Below, piece after piece: positions 7,862 through 15,880 of a DNA stretch of 49,525 nt. The number at the start of each line of letters is the position of its first letter. The first letter of the stretch is position 1. The stretch is from an uncultured Sphingomonas sp. Lineage in GTDB: Bacteria; Pseudomonadota; Alphaproteobacteria; Sphingomonadales; Sphingomonadaceae. The notes below the pieces were generated by a model that was given only the letters and a program-made list of their open reading frames with translations, was not told the origin of the DNA and did no database searches. Where the stretch lies: the NCBI RefSeq assembly GCF_937859915.1, contig NZ_CALMAW010000067.1:1-49525 (forward strand). The letters run 5' to 3'. The position numbers and the translations under genes were made by a program.

Positions 7862-7937
7862 ATGGGGCAGCGAGGGGCGGCATATAGGATTAGCGGACCC
7901 CCCTGTAAAGGGCCGTGTAAACCCCAGGAGAACCGCC

Positions 7938-8918
7938 ATTTTTCAAGCCGAATCAACGAACTTGTTAAGCAATCGGTTGCCGACGCTTTCGGGTGTCCGT
8001 GGCGCGGCCAACGCCCTGACGCACGTGGGGGTCGTCACGCCGCTGATCGAGACGCAGATTCGCGACGAAGTGGTATTCATCAAGGCCGAATGCCTGCAGC
8101 GCACCGGCAGCTTCAAGTTGCGCGGCGCCTGGTGGCGGCTGGCGTCGATCCCGGCTGTGCAGCGGGCGCAGGGCGTGGTCGCCTTCTCGTCGGGCAACCA
8201 TGCGCAGGGGGTGGCGTGGGCAGCGCGGCGGCTGGGGATGCCGGCCGTGATCGTGATGCCGCGCGACGCACCGGCCGCCAAGGTCGCGGGGACGCGCGCG
8301 TCCGGCGCGGAGATCGTCTTCTACGATCGAGCGACCGAAAGCCGAGAAGCGATTGCCGCCGAAATCGCGCAAACATCCGGTGCGGTGCTGGTGCCGAGCT
8401 TCGACGACCCCTGGATCGTCGAGGGGCAGGGGACCGCGGGGCTCGAGATCGTCGAGCAATATCGGGCCGCCACCGGCCGGTCGGTCGCGCGGATTGCGGT
8501 GTGCTGCGGCGGTGGCGGGCTGTCGGCGGGCATCGCGCTGGGCGCCCCCGATGCTGCGATCGTCGTCGTCGAGCCCGAAGGCTGGGACGACATGGGCGAA
8601 TCGCTCAGGCGCGGCGCGATCGTGCCGGTCGGCGCGAACCCGCCGGTGACGTCCTGCGATGCGCTGCAGACGCTGCGCGTCGCCGATCGCACCTTCGAAA
8701 TTTTGCGCGCGCGCGGCGCGACCGGCATCGCGGTGAGCGAGGCCGAGATTGCCGCGGCGATGCGCTTCGCGTTCGAGACGCTCAAGCTGGTGGTCGAGCC
8801 GGGCGGTGCGGTCGCATTGGCAGCGGCACTGGCGGGTAAGCTGCCGCTGGCGGGCACCGCCCTGGTGGTCTCGGGCGGCAATGTCGATCCCGCGACCTTC
8901 CGGACGCTAACGGCATGA
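7938..8918 (+). CDS. Threonine/serine dehydratase-type PLP enzyme
   Basis: A fold-type II PLP enzyme like threonine dehydratase without a C-terminal ACT regulatory domain, so of the catabolic or serine-racemase-like type. The PLP lysine is Lys60 in TGSFKLRG; SSGNHAQGVAWAAR and the phosphate-binding CGGGGLSAG follow, and VVSGGNVD lies near the end. It would deaminate threonine to 2-oxobutanoate or serine to pyruvate. The frame has no ATG or GTG near the family N-terminus. ATT at 7938 has AGGAG seven bases upstream; TTG at 7962 or 7977 are alternatives without a clear binding site. The start is uncertain. Confidence 0.88.
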   Translation: MFQAESTNLLSNRLPTLSGVRGAANALTHVGVVTPLIETQIRDEVVFIKAECLQRTGSFKLRGAWWRLASIPAVQRAQGVVAFSSGNHAQGVAWAARRLGMPAVIVMPRDAPAAKVAGTRASGAEIVFYDRATESREAIAAEIAQTSGAVLVPSFDDPWIVEGQGTAGLEIVEQYRAATGRSVARIAVCCGGGGLSAGIALGAPDAAIVVVEPEGWDDMGESLRRGAIVPVGANPPVTSCDALQTLRVADRTFEILRARGATGIAVSEAEIAAAMRFAFETLKLVVEPGGAVALAAALAGKLPLAGTALVVSGGNVDPATFRTLTA

Positions 8919-9094
8919 TTGCGGGCAGTGGCTTTGCCGAATTCGCGCTCAGCGTCGCGATGCTTGCCGCCTTCGCGCTGGCGATCGCCGGCGTCCGGAT
9001 GGTGGCGAGGGGCGAGGATCGCCAGCGCGGATGGCTGATGCTCGGAGTGGCGCTGGTGCTGGTCGGCAACGTGCTGATCTGGGCGTGGCCCTGA
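8915..9094 (+). CDS. Small two-helix membrane protein
   Basis: A 59-residue protein starting at an ATG that overlaps the dehydratase stop (ATGA). It has two hydrophobic helices, about 8-30 and 41-57, joined by a charged loop (ARGEDRQRGW). It ends WAWP just before a repeat. I recognise no family. Overlap with the upstream stop and the clean two-helix pattern support it being real. Confidence 0.65.
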   Translation: MIAGSGFAEFALSVAMLAAFALAIAGVRMVARGEDRQRGWLMLGVALVLVGNVLIWAWP

Positions 9095-9200
9095 CTCCCC
9101 TCCCTGCAAGGGAGGGGGCGGGGGTGGGTTTGCCGGTGGCGAACGGAGCCGCAATACGGAGAGCGACCCACCCCTAACCCCCCCCTTTCGGGCGGGGGAA
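9095..9200. repeat. Intergenic palindrome family D, copy 1
   Basis: Outer arms CCCCTCCCTGCAAGGGAGGGG and CCCCCTTTCGGGCGGGGG are each hairpins; inside them GGGGGTGGGTTTG faces GACCCACCCCTAACCCC. A second copy lies at 44566. It separates the small membrane protein from a convergent hydrolase gene. Confidence 0.8.
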
Positions 9201-9203
9201 CGG

Positions 9204-9842
9204 CTATTTCAGCCGCATGTCCAGATAGCCGTCGACCGATTTCATCAGCGGATCCAGCTCGTTGGCGAAGAAGTGGTTCGCGCCCGGGATGGTGTCGTGA
9301 TGGATGGTGATGTGCTTCTGCGTGCGCAGCTTGTCGACCAGCTTCTGCGTCGCCGGCGGGGTCGCCACCTCGTCGGCATCGCCCTGGATGATGATGCCCG
9401 ACGACGGGCAGGGCGCCAGGAAGCTGAAGTCGTACATGCTCGCGGGCGGCGCGATCGAGATGAAGCCGCGGACCTCGGGGCGGCGCATCAGCAGCTGCAT
9501 GCCGATCCACGCGCCGAAGGAGAAGCCCGCGATCCAGGTCTGCGTCGCTTCCGGGTGGATCGACTGCACCCAGTCGAGCGCCGAGGCCGCGTCGGACAAT
9601 TCGCCTATGCCGTTGTCGAACAGCCCCTGGCTCTTGCCGACGCCGCGGAAGTTGAAGCGGAGCGTCGCGAAGCCGCGGCGCACGAAGGTCTGGTACAGGC
9701 TCTGGACGATGCGGTTGTTCATCGTCCCGCCCGCCTGCGGATGCGGGTGAAGGATCAGCGCGACGGGCGCGCGCGGGCGCGGGCCGGGGTTGAAACGACC
9801 TTCGAGACGGCCCTCGGGGCCGGGAAAGATGACTTCTGGCAT
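9204..9842 (-). CDS. Alpha/beta hydrolase (COG2945-like)
   Basis: A 212-residue serine hydrolase. HPHPQAGGTM (32-41) is the oxyanion region typical of this group, the nucleophile Ser108 lies in GFSFG, the acid is in GDADEV (154-159) and the base is His190 in GANHFF. There is no signal peptide, so it is cytoplasmic. Substrate unknown; this group is annotated only as alpha/beta hydrolase. The start is the ATG at 9842. The open frame extending to the right is a shadow of the cysteine desulfurase. Confidence 0.88.
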   Translation of the reverse strand: MPEVIFPGPEGRLEGRFNPGPRPRAPVALILHPHPQAGGTMNNRIVQSLYQTFVRRGFATLRFNFRGVGKSQGLFDNGIGELSDAASALDWVQSIHPEATQTWIAGFSFGAWIGMQLLMRRPEVRGFISIAPPASMYDFSFLAPCPSSGIIIQGDADEVATPPATQKLVDKLRTQKHITIHHDTIPGANHFFANELDPLMKSVDGYLDMRLK

Positions 9843-9968
9843 TGCACCTGCTGCGGACGAGCGAAGGAAAACGACCGGTTTCGGCCGCACGATTGGCGCC
9901 CTATATAGAAAGCCGGGCCCACCGCGCAATCTTCGTGCGCGTGGATCGCCAGGAGTTGTCCCACGCCG

Positions 9969-11042
9969 ATGCCGTCTCGCGTCTATCTCGATCATGCCGC
10001 GACCACGCCGCTGAGCCCGGCCGCGCGTGCGGCGATGCGCGACGCCTATGCGCAGTGGGCGAACCCGTCGTCGCCGCATGCCGAAGGCCGCGCGGCGCGC
10101 GCGGCGCTCGAGGGTGCGCGCCGCCGGATCGCCGCTCTGACCGGCTGGCGCGGCGCCATCCTGTTCACCAGCGGCGCCAGCGAGGGGCTGGCGATGGTGA
10201 TGCGGCATGCCAAGGCGGGGCGGCGGATCGTCTCGGCAGTCGAGCATGACGCGGTGCGCCGCATAGCAGAGCGCGCGATCACGCTGCCGGTCGACGGCGA
10301 CGGCCTCGTGCATAAGGTCGGTCTCGCCGAGGCGATCGCGCAGGCGGGCGATGCGCCGCTGGTCGCGGTACAGGCGGTCAACAGCGAGACCGGCGTGATC
10401 CAGCCGTTCGACGCGATTGCGGACGCCGTGCGCCAAGCCCGCGGGCTGTGGCTGTGCGATGCGACGCAGGCGGTCGGCAAGATCGCGCTGCCTGACGCGG
10501 ACTTCCTCGTCTTCTCGGCGCATAAATTCGGCGGGCCGGTGGGCGTCGGCGCGCTGCTGGTGCGCGATCTCGCGACGATCGGCGCCGGCGGCGGGCAGGA
10601 GCAGGGCTATCGCGGCGGCACCGAAAATCTGCCGGGCGTTGCGGGAATGGTCGCCGCGCTTGGCGACGACGACGGGTGGATGGCGCGGGTCGCCGACCTG
10701 CGGGCGCAGTGCGACGCCGCGATCGAGGCGGCGGGCGGCACGATCGTCGCGCGCGACGCGCCGCGGCTGGCGACGATCGCCGCGTACCGGATGCCGGGGA
10801 TGGCGGCCGCGGCGCAACTGATCCGCTTCGACATGGCGGGGTTCGCGGTGTCGGCGGGCAGTGCCTGCTCGTCGGGCAGCCTCAAGCCCAGCCATGTCCT
10901 CGCCGCAATGGGGCTCGACGGCCACGCCGCCGGCGAGACGGTCCGAATCAGCTTCGGGCGGACCACGACCAAGGACGAGGTCGCGCGATTCTGCGACCAG
11001 TGGCGTGCGATCGCAGCCGAAAGGGGAGCCCGCGCGGCATGA
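9969..11042 (+). CDS. Cysteine desulfurase-like aminotransferase class V (first of two)
   Basis: A 357-residue NifS/IscS-type enzyme. The PLP lysine is Lys186 in SAHKFGGP and the persulfide Cys300 lies in SAGSACSSGS. YLDHAATTP opens the protein. It would move sulfur from cysteine to Fe-S or tRNA thiolation pathways. It differs from the downstream paralogue in having NSETG where most enzymes have NNEIG. It is followed without a gap by the second desulfurase (ATGA overlap), so the pair is translationally coupled. Confidence 0.92.
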   Translation: MPSRVYLDHAATTPLSPAARAAMRDAYAQWANPSSPHAEGRAARAALEGARRRIAALTGWRGAILFTSGASEGLAMVMRHAKAGRRIVSAVEHDAVRRIAERAITLPVDGDGLVHKVGLAEAIAQAGDAPLVAVQAVNSETGVIQPFDAIADAVRQARGLWLCDATQAVGKIALPDADFLVFSAHKFGGPVGVGALLVRDLATIGAGGGQEQGYRGGTENLPGVAGMVAALGDDDGWMARVADLRAQCDAAIEAAGGTIVARDAPRLATIAAYRMPGMAAAAQLIRFDMAGFAVSAGSACSSGSLKPSHVLAAMGLDGHAAGETVRISFGRTTTKDEVARFCDQWRAIAAERGARAA

Positions 11043-12166
11043 AGCGACCGATCTATCTCGATTATCAGGCGACCACGCCGCTCGCCCCCGAAGCGCGGGC
11101 GGCCATGCTGCCGCTGCTCGAGGAGGCGTTCGGCAACCCGCATTCGCCGCACCGCCTGGGGCGCGAGGCGAAGGCGGCGGTCGAGGTGTCGCGCGAGGTG
11201 ATCGCCGCCCCGTTCGGCCCGGGTGGACGGCTGCTGTTCACCAGCGGTGCTACCGAGGCGCTCAACTGGGCGATCAAGGGCATCGCCGAGATCGCCGGCA
11301 CCACGCGGCCGCGCATCGTCGTCACCGCGATCGAGCATGCCGCGGTGCTGGATACGGTCGGCTGGCTTGCGGGACGGGGCCATGACGTCGTCGTGCTCCC
11401 GGTCGGCCGCGACGGCATCGTCGACCTCGAGGCCGCGCGTGCCGCGATCGACAACCGCACCGCGCTGGTCGCCGCGATGCTGGTCAATAATGAGATCGGA
11501 ACGATCCAGCCGATTGCCGATCTCGGCGCGCTGGCGCGCGAAGCCGGCGCCGTCATGCTCTGCGACGCGGTGCAGGGATTCGGACGCGTGCCATTGCCGG
11601 TCGAGGCGTGCGACATGGTCGCGATCTCGGCGCACAAGATCCACGGCCCCAAGGGGATCGGGGCGCTGTGGCTGCGCGACGGCGTCGCGCCCGCGCCGCT
11701 GCTGCATGGGGGCGGGCAGGAGGGCGGGCTGCGGTCGGGGACGCTCGCACCGGCGTTGTGCGTCGGCTTCGGCGCGGCCGCGGCGCTCGCCTTCGACCGC
11801 GTCGCGGACGATGCCGCGCATGTCGAGCGGCTGTGGCGCGCGGCGCTGGCGGGATTGGGCGAGGGTTGGTGGCTCAACGGTTCGGCGACGCGGCGCTGGC
11901 ATGGCAATCTCAACGTCCGCCGTAACGGGCTCGACGCCGGCCGGCTGATGGCGGACCTGCGCGACATCGCCTTCTCGGCAGGCTCGGCCTGCGCCAGCGG
12001 ATCGGGACGGCCGAGCCACGTGCTGCGTGCGATCGGCCTCGACAGGCCCCAGGCGCTGAGCTCGATCCGGCTCGGCTTCGGCCGCTACACCACCGCCGAC
12101 GAGATCGGCGAGGCGGCCGCCGCGATCCGCGCCGCCGCCGAGCGGCAGGCCGCGTGGGCGGCATGA
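11039..12166 (+). CDS. Cysteine desulfurase (second of two)
   Basis: A 375-residue IscS/NifS-type cysteine desulfurase. YLDYQATTPL at the start, NNEIGTIQP (150-158), PLP lysine Lys200 in SAHKIHGPKG, and catalytic Cys318 in SAGSACASGS are all intact. It sits between a paralogue and a [2Fe-2S] ferredoxin gene with overlapping stops and starts, which suggests an Fe-S assembly or sulfur-transfer unit. No IscU, IscA or HscBA gene is nearby. The start ATG 11039 overlaps the upstream stop. Confidence 0.95.
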   Translation: MKRPIYLDYQATTPLAPEARAAMLPLLEEAFGNPHSPHRLGREAKAAVEVSREVIAAPFGPGGRLLFTSGATEALNWAIKGIAEIAGTTRPRIVVTAIEHAAVLDTVGWLAGRGHDVVVLPVGRDGIVDLEAARAAIDNRTALVAAMLVNNEIGTIQPIADLGALAREAGAVMLCDAVQGFGRVPLPVEACDMVAISAHKIHGPKGIGALWLRDGVAPAPLLHGGGQEGGLRSGTLAPALCVGFGAAAALAFDRVADDAAHVERLWRAALAGLGEGWWLNGSATRRWHGNLNVRRNGLDAGRLMADLRDIAFSAGSACASGSGRPSHVLRAIGLDRPQALSSIRLGFGRYTTADEIGEAAAAIRAAAERQAAWAA

Positions 12167-12498
12167 CGCGCGTTCGCTTTCTGGATACGGCCGGGGCGCT
12201 TTCGGCCGCGGTCGATGCGCCCGTGGGCGCGCGGTTGCTCGATGTCGCGCAGGCCGCCGGTCAGCCGCTTGAAGGCACGTGCGAGGGTCAGATGGCTTGC
12301 TCGACCTGCCATGTCGTCGTCGCGCCGGAGGATTTCGCGCGGCTCCCGCCCGCCTCCGAGAATGAGGAGGATCTGCTCGATCTCGCCGCGCACGTCACGC
12401 GCACGTCGCGGCTCGCCTGCCAGATCTGGCTCGACGAGACGCTCGCCACGCTGACCGTGCGGATGCCGGGACAGGCGCACAACATGATGGGGCGTTGA
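12163..12498 (+). CDS. [2Fe-2S] ferredoxin, adrenodoxin/Isc type
   Basis: A 111-residue ferredoxin. The cluster ligands are Cys40, Cys46, Cys49 (C-x5-C-x2-C in TCEGQMACSTC) and Cys86 (RLACQ). The spacing and ENEEDLLDLA segment are those of adrenodoxin-like ferredoxins, which supply electrons for Fe-S cluster assembly. The ATG at 12163 overlaps the desulfurase stop; a GTG at 12154 is possible but less likely. Confidence 0.92.
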   Translation: MTRVRFLDTAGALSAAVDAPVGARLLDVAQAAGQPLEGTCEGQMACSTCHVVVAPEDFARLPPASENEEDLLDLAAHVTRTSRLACQIWLDETLATLTVRMPGQAHNMMGR

Positions 12499-12524
12499 TT
12501 CACGCCGCGGGATCGACCATATGC

Positions 12525-12625
12525 GCCGCGGGAGTCGGGCGGACGGCGTCGTCGCCAACTTGGTCAGGTCCGGAAGGAAGCAGCCACAACGATTTTCTCC
12601 GGGTCGTTCCGGCTCCCACCGCGGT
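12525..12625 (+). ncRNA. ffs: Signal recognition particle RNA (4.5S type)
   Basis: The conserved SRP RNA tip is present at 12564-12583: TCAGGTCCGGAAGGAAGCAG, with the GGAA tetraloop and the symmetric internal loop that binds Ffh. The ends pair: CCGCGG at 12526-12531 with CCGCGG at 12619-12624, then GAG with CTC. Length is about 100 nt. Location just before dnaX is the usual one in bacteria. The ends are estimated from the outer stem. Confidence 0.93.
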
Positions 12626-12649
12626 CGCTTTCCGGCTAGTCTATCCCCG

Positions 12650-14254
12650 ATGACCGAATCCACCCCCTATCGCGTGCTCGCACGCAAATACCGGCCGCAG
12701 CGCTTCGGCGAGCTGATCGGCCAGGATGCGATGGTGCAGACGCTCGGCAATGCGATCCGCCGCGGACGGCTGGCGCATGCCTTCCTGATGACCGGCGTGC
12801 GTGGGGTCGGCAAGACCTCGACCGCGCGGCTGATCGCCAAGGCGCTCAACTGCATCGGGCCCGACGGGCAGGGCGGCCCCACGATCGATCCCTGCGGACT
12901 CTGCGAGCCGTGCGTCGCGATCGCCGAGGGCCGCCACATCGACGTGATCGAAATGGATGCCGCCAGCCACACCGGTGTCGACGACGTGCGCGAGATCATC
13001 GAGGCGGTACGCTATGCCGCAGTCTCCGCGCGCTACAAGATCTACATCATCGACGAAGTTCACATGCTGTCTAAGAACGCGTTCAACGCGCTTCTCAAGA
13101 CGCTGGAAGAACCCCCTGCCCACGTTAAATTCCTGTTCGCGACGACCGAGGTCAACAAGGTTCCGGTGACGGTGCTGTCGCGGTGCCAGCGCTTCGACCT
13201 CAGACGGATCTCGGCCGAGCTGCTCGCCGGCCATTTCGCGCATGTCGTTGCCGCGGAACAGGTCTCGGCCGAGCCCGAGGCGCTCGCGCTGATCGCGCGG
13301 GCGGCGGAAGGCTCGGCGCGCGATGGATTGTCGATCCTCGATCAGGCGATCGCGCATGCCGGCGTCGATTCGACGGGCGTTACCGCGGCGCAGGTTCGCG
13401 AGATGCTGGGGCTCTCCGATCGCGGTGCGGTCAGGCGGCTGTTCGCGCTGCTGCTGTCGGGCGATGCGCCTGCGGTGCTGGCGGCGCTCGCCGAGCAGCA
13501 CGCGCTGGGCGTCGAGCCCGCGGCACTCTTCCGCGGCCTGCTCGAGGCGGTGCACGGCGTCACGCGCGCCAAGGCCGGCGGCGTGCCCGATCCCGCGCAG
13601 TCGGCCGAGGAGCGCGAGGCGCTGGCGGAATGGGCGGGAACGCTTGGTCATGCGACGCTGCACCGGCTGTGGCAGCTGCTGCTCAAGGGGCTGACCGAGA
13701 TCGAGACCAGCGCGATGCCGATCGAGGCCGCCGAAATGGGGCTGCTCCGCGTCGTCCACGCCAGCCAGCTGCCCGATCCGGCCGAACTGCTGCGACGGCT
13801 GCAGTCGGGCGAGCCGATGCCGGTCGACGCCAGCGGACCGGCGATGGCGGCCACGCCGACCGGCGCTCCGGGTGCCGCGGCGCCCGCACCCGTGGCGCTG
13901 GTGCAAGCGCCCGAGAGCTTCGCGGGACTTATCGAGGGAATAGAGCGACGGCATGCCCATCTCGCGCAGCAATTGCACGACCATGCCAGCCTCGTCCGAT
14001 ACGCGCCGCCCGAACTTGTGCTGCACCCCGAACGGCCCATCGACGGGAATATCGCCAAGGCCTTGAACGACATCTTTCCGATCGACTGGAAGGTGACGAT
14101 GGCGGATTCACCGGGGGCGCCGACGCTGCGCAAGCAGGAACTCGCGGCGATCGAGGATGACCGCCGCGCGGTTCGGGATCATCCCGTCGTCGCCGCCGCG
14201 ATGGCGGCGTTTCCGGGTGCGCAAATCATTGAAGAACAACGGAGTATGACATGA
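12650..14254 (+). CDS. dnaX: DNA polymerase III subunit gamma/tau
   Basis: A 534-residue clamp-loader ATPase. LARKYRPQRFGELIGQ opens it; the Walker A is GVRGVGKTS, zinc-binding cysteines lie around NCIGPDG and PCGLCEPC, DEVHML is Walker B, and LSRCQRF is the arginine-finger region. The C-terminal 150 residues are the tau-type tail, with an Ala/Pro-rich linker (MAATPTGAPG). The ATG at 12650 follows the SRP RNA by 24 bases. The stop overlaps the ybaB start. Confidence 0.96.
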   Translation: MTESTPYRVLARKYRPQRFGELIGQDAMVQTLGNAIRRGRLAHAFLMTGVRGVGKTSTARLIAKALNCIGPDGQGGPTIDPCGLCEPCVAIAEGRHIDVIEMDAASHTGVDDVREIIEAVRYAAVSARYKIYIIDEVHMLSKNAFNALLKTLEEPPAHVKFLFATTEVNKVPVTVLSRCQRFDLRRISAELLAGHFAHVVAAEQVSAEPEALALIARAAEGSARDGLSILDQAIAHAGVDSTGVTAAQVREMLGLSDRGAVRRLFALLLSGDAPAVLAALAEQHALGVEPAALFRGLLEAVHGVTRAKAGGVPDPAQSAEEREALAEWAGTLGHATLHRLWQLLLKGLTEIETSAMPIEAAEMGLLRVVHASQLPDPAELLRRLQSGEPMPVDASGPAMAATPTGAPGAAAPAPVALVQAPESFAGLIEGIERRHAHLAQQLHDHASLVRYAPPELVLHPERPIDGNIAKALNDIFPIDWKVTMADSPGAPTLRKQELAAIEDDRRAVRDHPVVAAAMAAFPGAQIIEEQRSMT

Positions 14255-14571
14255 ACCTCGAAGATCTTATGAAAGCTGCGCAAAATGTGCAGGATCAGCT
14301 CGGCAAAGCGCAGGCCAATCTCGACAGCGTCGAGGTCGAGGGTGTCGCGGGCGGTGGGCTGGTCACGGTGAAGGCGACCGCCAAGGGTCGTGTCACCGGG
14401 ATCGCGATCGACGACAGCCTGATGGAACTGTCCGAAAAGCAGATGCTAGAGGATCTGATCGCGGCGGCGTTCAACGATGCGCGCAGCAAGGCCGATGCGG
14501 TCAGCGGCGCGGAAATGAGCAAGATGACGGCGGGCCTGCCGCTGCCGCCGGGCTTTAAACTGCCGTTCTAA
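14251..14571 (+). CDS. YbaB/EbfC nucleoid-associated protein
   Basis: A 106-residue DNA-binding protein of the YbaB/EbfC family: MNLEDLMKAAQ, then EVEGVAGGGLVTVKATAKG, and the C-terminal TAGLPLPPGFKLPF. These small dimers bind DNA and are usually encoded after dnaX, as here with an ATGA overlap. In many bacteria recR comes next; here the following gene is on the other strand. Confidence 0.95.
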   Translation: MNLEDLMKAAQNVQDQLGKAQANLDSVEVEGVAGGGLVTVKATAKGRVTGIAIDDSLMELSEKQMLEDLIAAAFNDARSKADAVSGAEMSKMTAGLPLPPGFKLPF

Positions 14572-14721
14572 GGGGTCGCGGCACACTGCACCCGTCGACG
14601 CGCCGGCGGGTGTCCCGAGCCCTCCGGAAACATGATTTTCGACAGGTTCGGCGCGGCGCGGGCGTCTAGCGCCTCCTATACGTCGGCCCGCTGCCAAGCG
14701 GCGTACGGCGGCGGTGGCGCA

Positions 14722-15429
14722 TCATCGGACGCAGCGATCATAGCCGCCCCGCTGGACCGTGCCGATCCGGGCTGCGATGCGATTGCCATAGCGGCGCACC
14801 GCGCCCACCGGAGCCACCGCGCCGCGCACCTTGGGCAGCGGGAAAACCGCGACCAGCCGGGCCGCCTCGGTCGGGCTCATCCGGCTGGCATCATGATGGA
14901 AGTAGCGGAGCGCGCCGGCGTCGACCCCATAGGTGCCGATCCCGGTCTCGGCCACGTTGAGATACATTTCCATGATCCGGTGCTTGCCCCAGATCGTCTC
15001 GATCAGCAGCGTGAACCACGCCTCCAGCGCCTTGCGCAGGTAGGAGCGGCCTTGCCAGAGGAAGACGTTCTTCGCGGTCTGCTGGCTGATCGTTGAGCCG
15101 CCGTGGATGCGCCTGGCATGTTCGTTATGCTGCATCGCCTGCTCGATCGCGCCGAAATCGAAGCCGTGGTGCGAACAGAAGCGCGCGTCTTCGGCACCGA
15201 TCGCGGCGCGCGCGACGTCGGGATCGATCCGCGACAACGGCATCCAATCCTTGTCGATGCCGCGCCCGTCGATCGCATTGGCGACCATCGTGAAGGTTAC
15301 CGGCGGCGGGACGACGCGGTAGAGCGCGACCCACAGCACGGACAGCAGGACGAAGGCGACGAGGGCCTTGAAAATCCAGCGGAACAGGCGGCCGAGCGTG
15401 ACGCGGCGGCGGGGTGCGGTGACGTGCAT
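14722..15429 (-). CDS. mtgA: Monofunctional biosynthetic peptidoglycan transglycosylase
   Basis: A 235-residue glycosyltransferase-51 enzyme that polymerises lipid II. One N-terminal membrane helix (about 19-38) is followed by the catalytic motif EDARFCSHHGFD (Glu80), GGSTISQQTAKN (110-121) and KHRIMEMYLNVAETG. No transpeptidase domain follows, so it is the monofunctional type. The start ATG 15429 gives the usual N-terminus; an upstream in-frame ATG at 15489 would add 20 residues and neither has a strong binding site. Confidence 0.94.
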   Translation of the reverse strand: MHVTAPRRRVTLGRLFRWIFKALVAFVLLSVLWVALYRVVPPPVTFTMVANAIDGRGIDKDWMPLSRIDPDVARAAIGAEDARFCSHHGFDFGAIEQAMQHNEHARRIHGGSTISQQTAKNVFLWQGRSYLRKALEAWFTLLIETIWGKHRIMEMYLNVAETGIGTYGVDAGALRYFHHDASRMSPTEAARLVAVFPLPKVRGAVAPVGAVRRYGNRIAARIGTVQRGGYDRCVR

Positions 15430-15622
15430 CGACGCGACGCTAGCGGGCGGCAGGCCCCGGCGACAATCCCCCATCGTCGTGGCGGGCATGTGCCGCGTTC
15501 GATGGCTCTCGGCCGGCCGTCTGGCGGCCAGGCGATCGAGGCTCGAATTGGTGTCCGGACAGACCGGCGGTCGCAGCCTCGGAGGGGGGCCGTCGGCGCG
15601 CCGAACGCGCCGGCCGGTCAGC

Positions 15623-15748
15623 TCAAAGGTGCGCGTGGATCCATTCGGGGCCTGCGATCCTGGGCGGCGCCGACGAGGTGTTCTGCGACATGACGATCAT
15701 GATCGTCGCGAAGCCGCTGAACAGGAGCACGCAGGCAATGGCTTTCAT
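15623..15748 (-). CDS. Possible 41-residue membrane or secreted peptide
   Basis: A short minus-strand frame starts MKAIACVLLFSGFATIMIVM, a single hydrophobic helix or signal, and continues SQNTSSAPPRIAGPEWIHAHL. It sits alone between mtgA and rpoH. GGGA lies about ten bases before the ATG. No family is recognised. The hydrophobic N-terminus and lysine start are typical of real small proteins, but chance is not excluded. Confidence 0.4.
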   Translation of the reverse strand: MKAIACVLLFSGFATIMIVMSQNTSSAPPRIAGPEWIHAHL

Positions 15749-15831
15749 TGGATCGTCCCGTGGTGGAGCCGGCGGTGGTCTGCCGCGGCGCTATCGCAGC
15801 AAAGCTGCGATCGCGTTAACCGCAACAGAAA

Positions 15832-15859
15832 GGGGCGCCCACCGCACGGTGGACGCCCC
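15832..15859 (-). terminator. Rho-independent terminator of rpoH
   Basis: GGGGCGCCCACCG (15832-15844) and CGGTGGACGCCCC (15847-15859) form a 13-bp stem with one mismatch and a very tight loop. On the minus strand it lies 21 bases after the rpoH stop and is followed by TTTCTGTT. Confidence 0.8.
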
Positions 15860-15880
15860 TTGAGTACGTCGCCGGAGAGA

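Noticed and set aside
6849..7937. Long N-terminal extension of the threonine dehydratase frame
   Set aside because: It runs antisense through the decarboxylase gene and the leader RNA; family similarity starts only after about 7977.
15678..15863. 61-codon plus-strand frame between mtgA and rpoH
   Set aside because: It runs through the rpoH terminator and has no ribosome binding site; the minus-strand 41-residue frame is the more plausible product.
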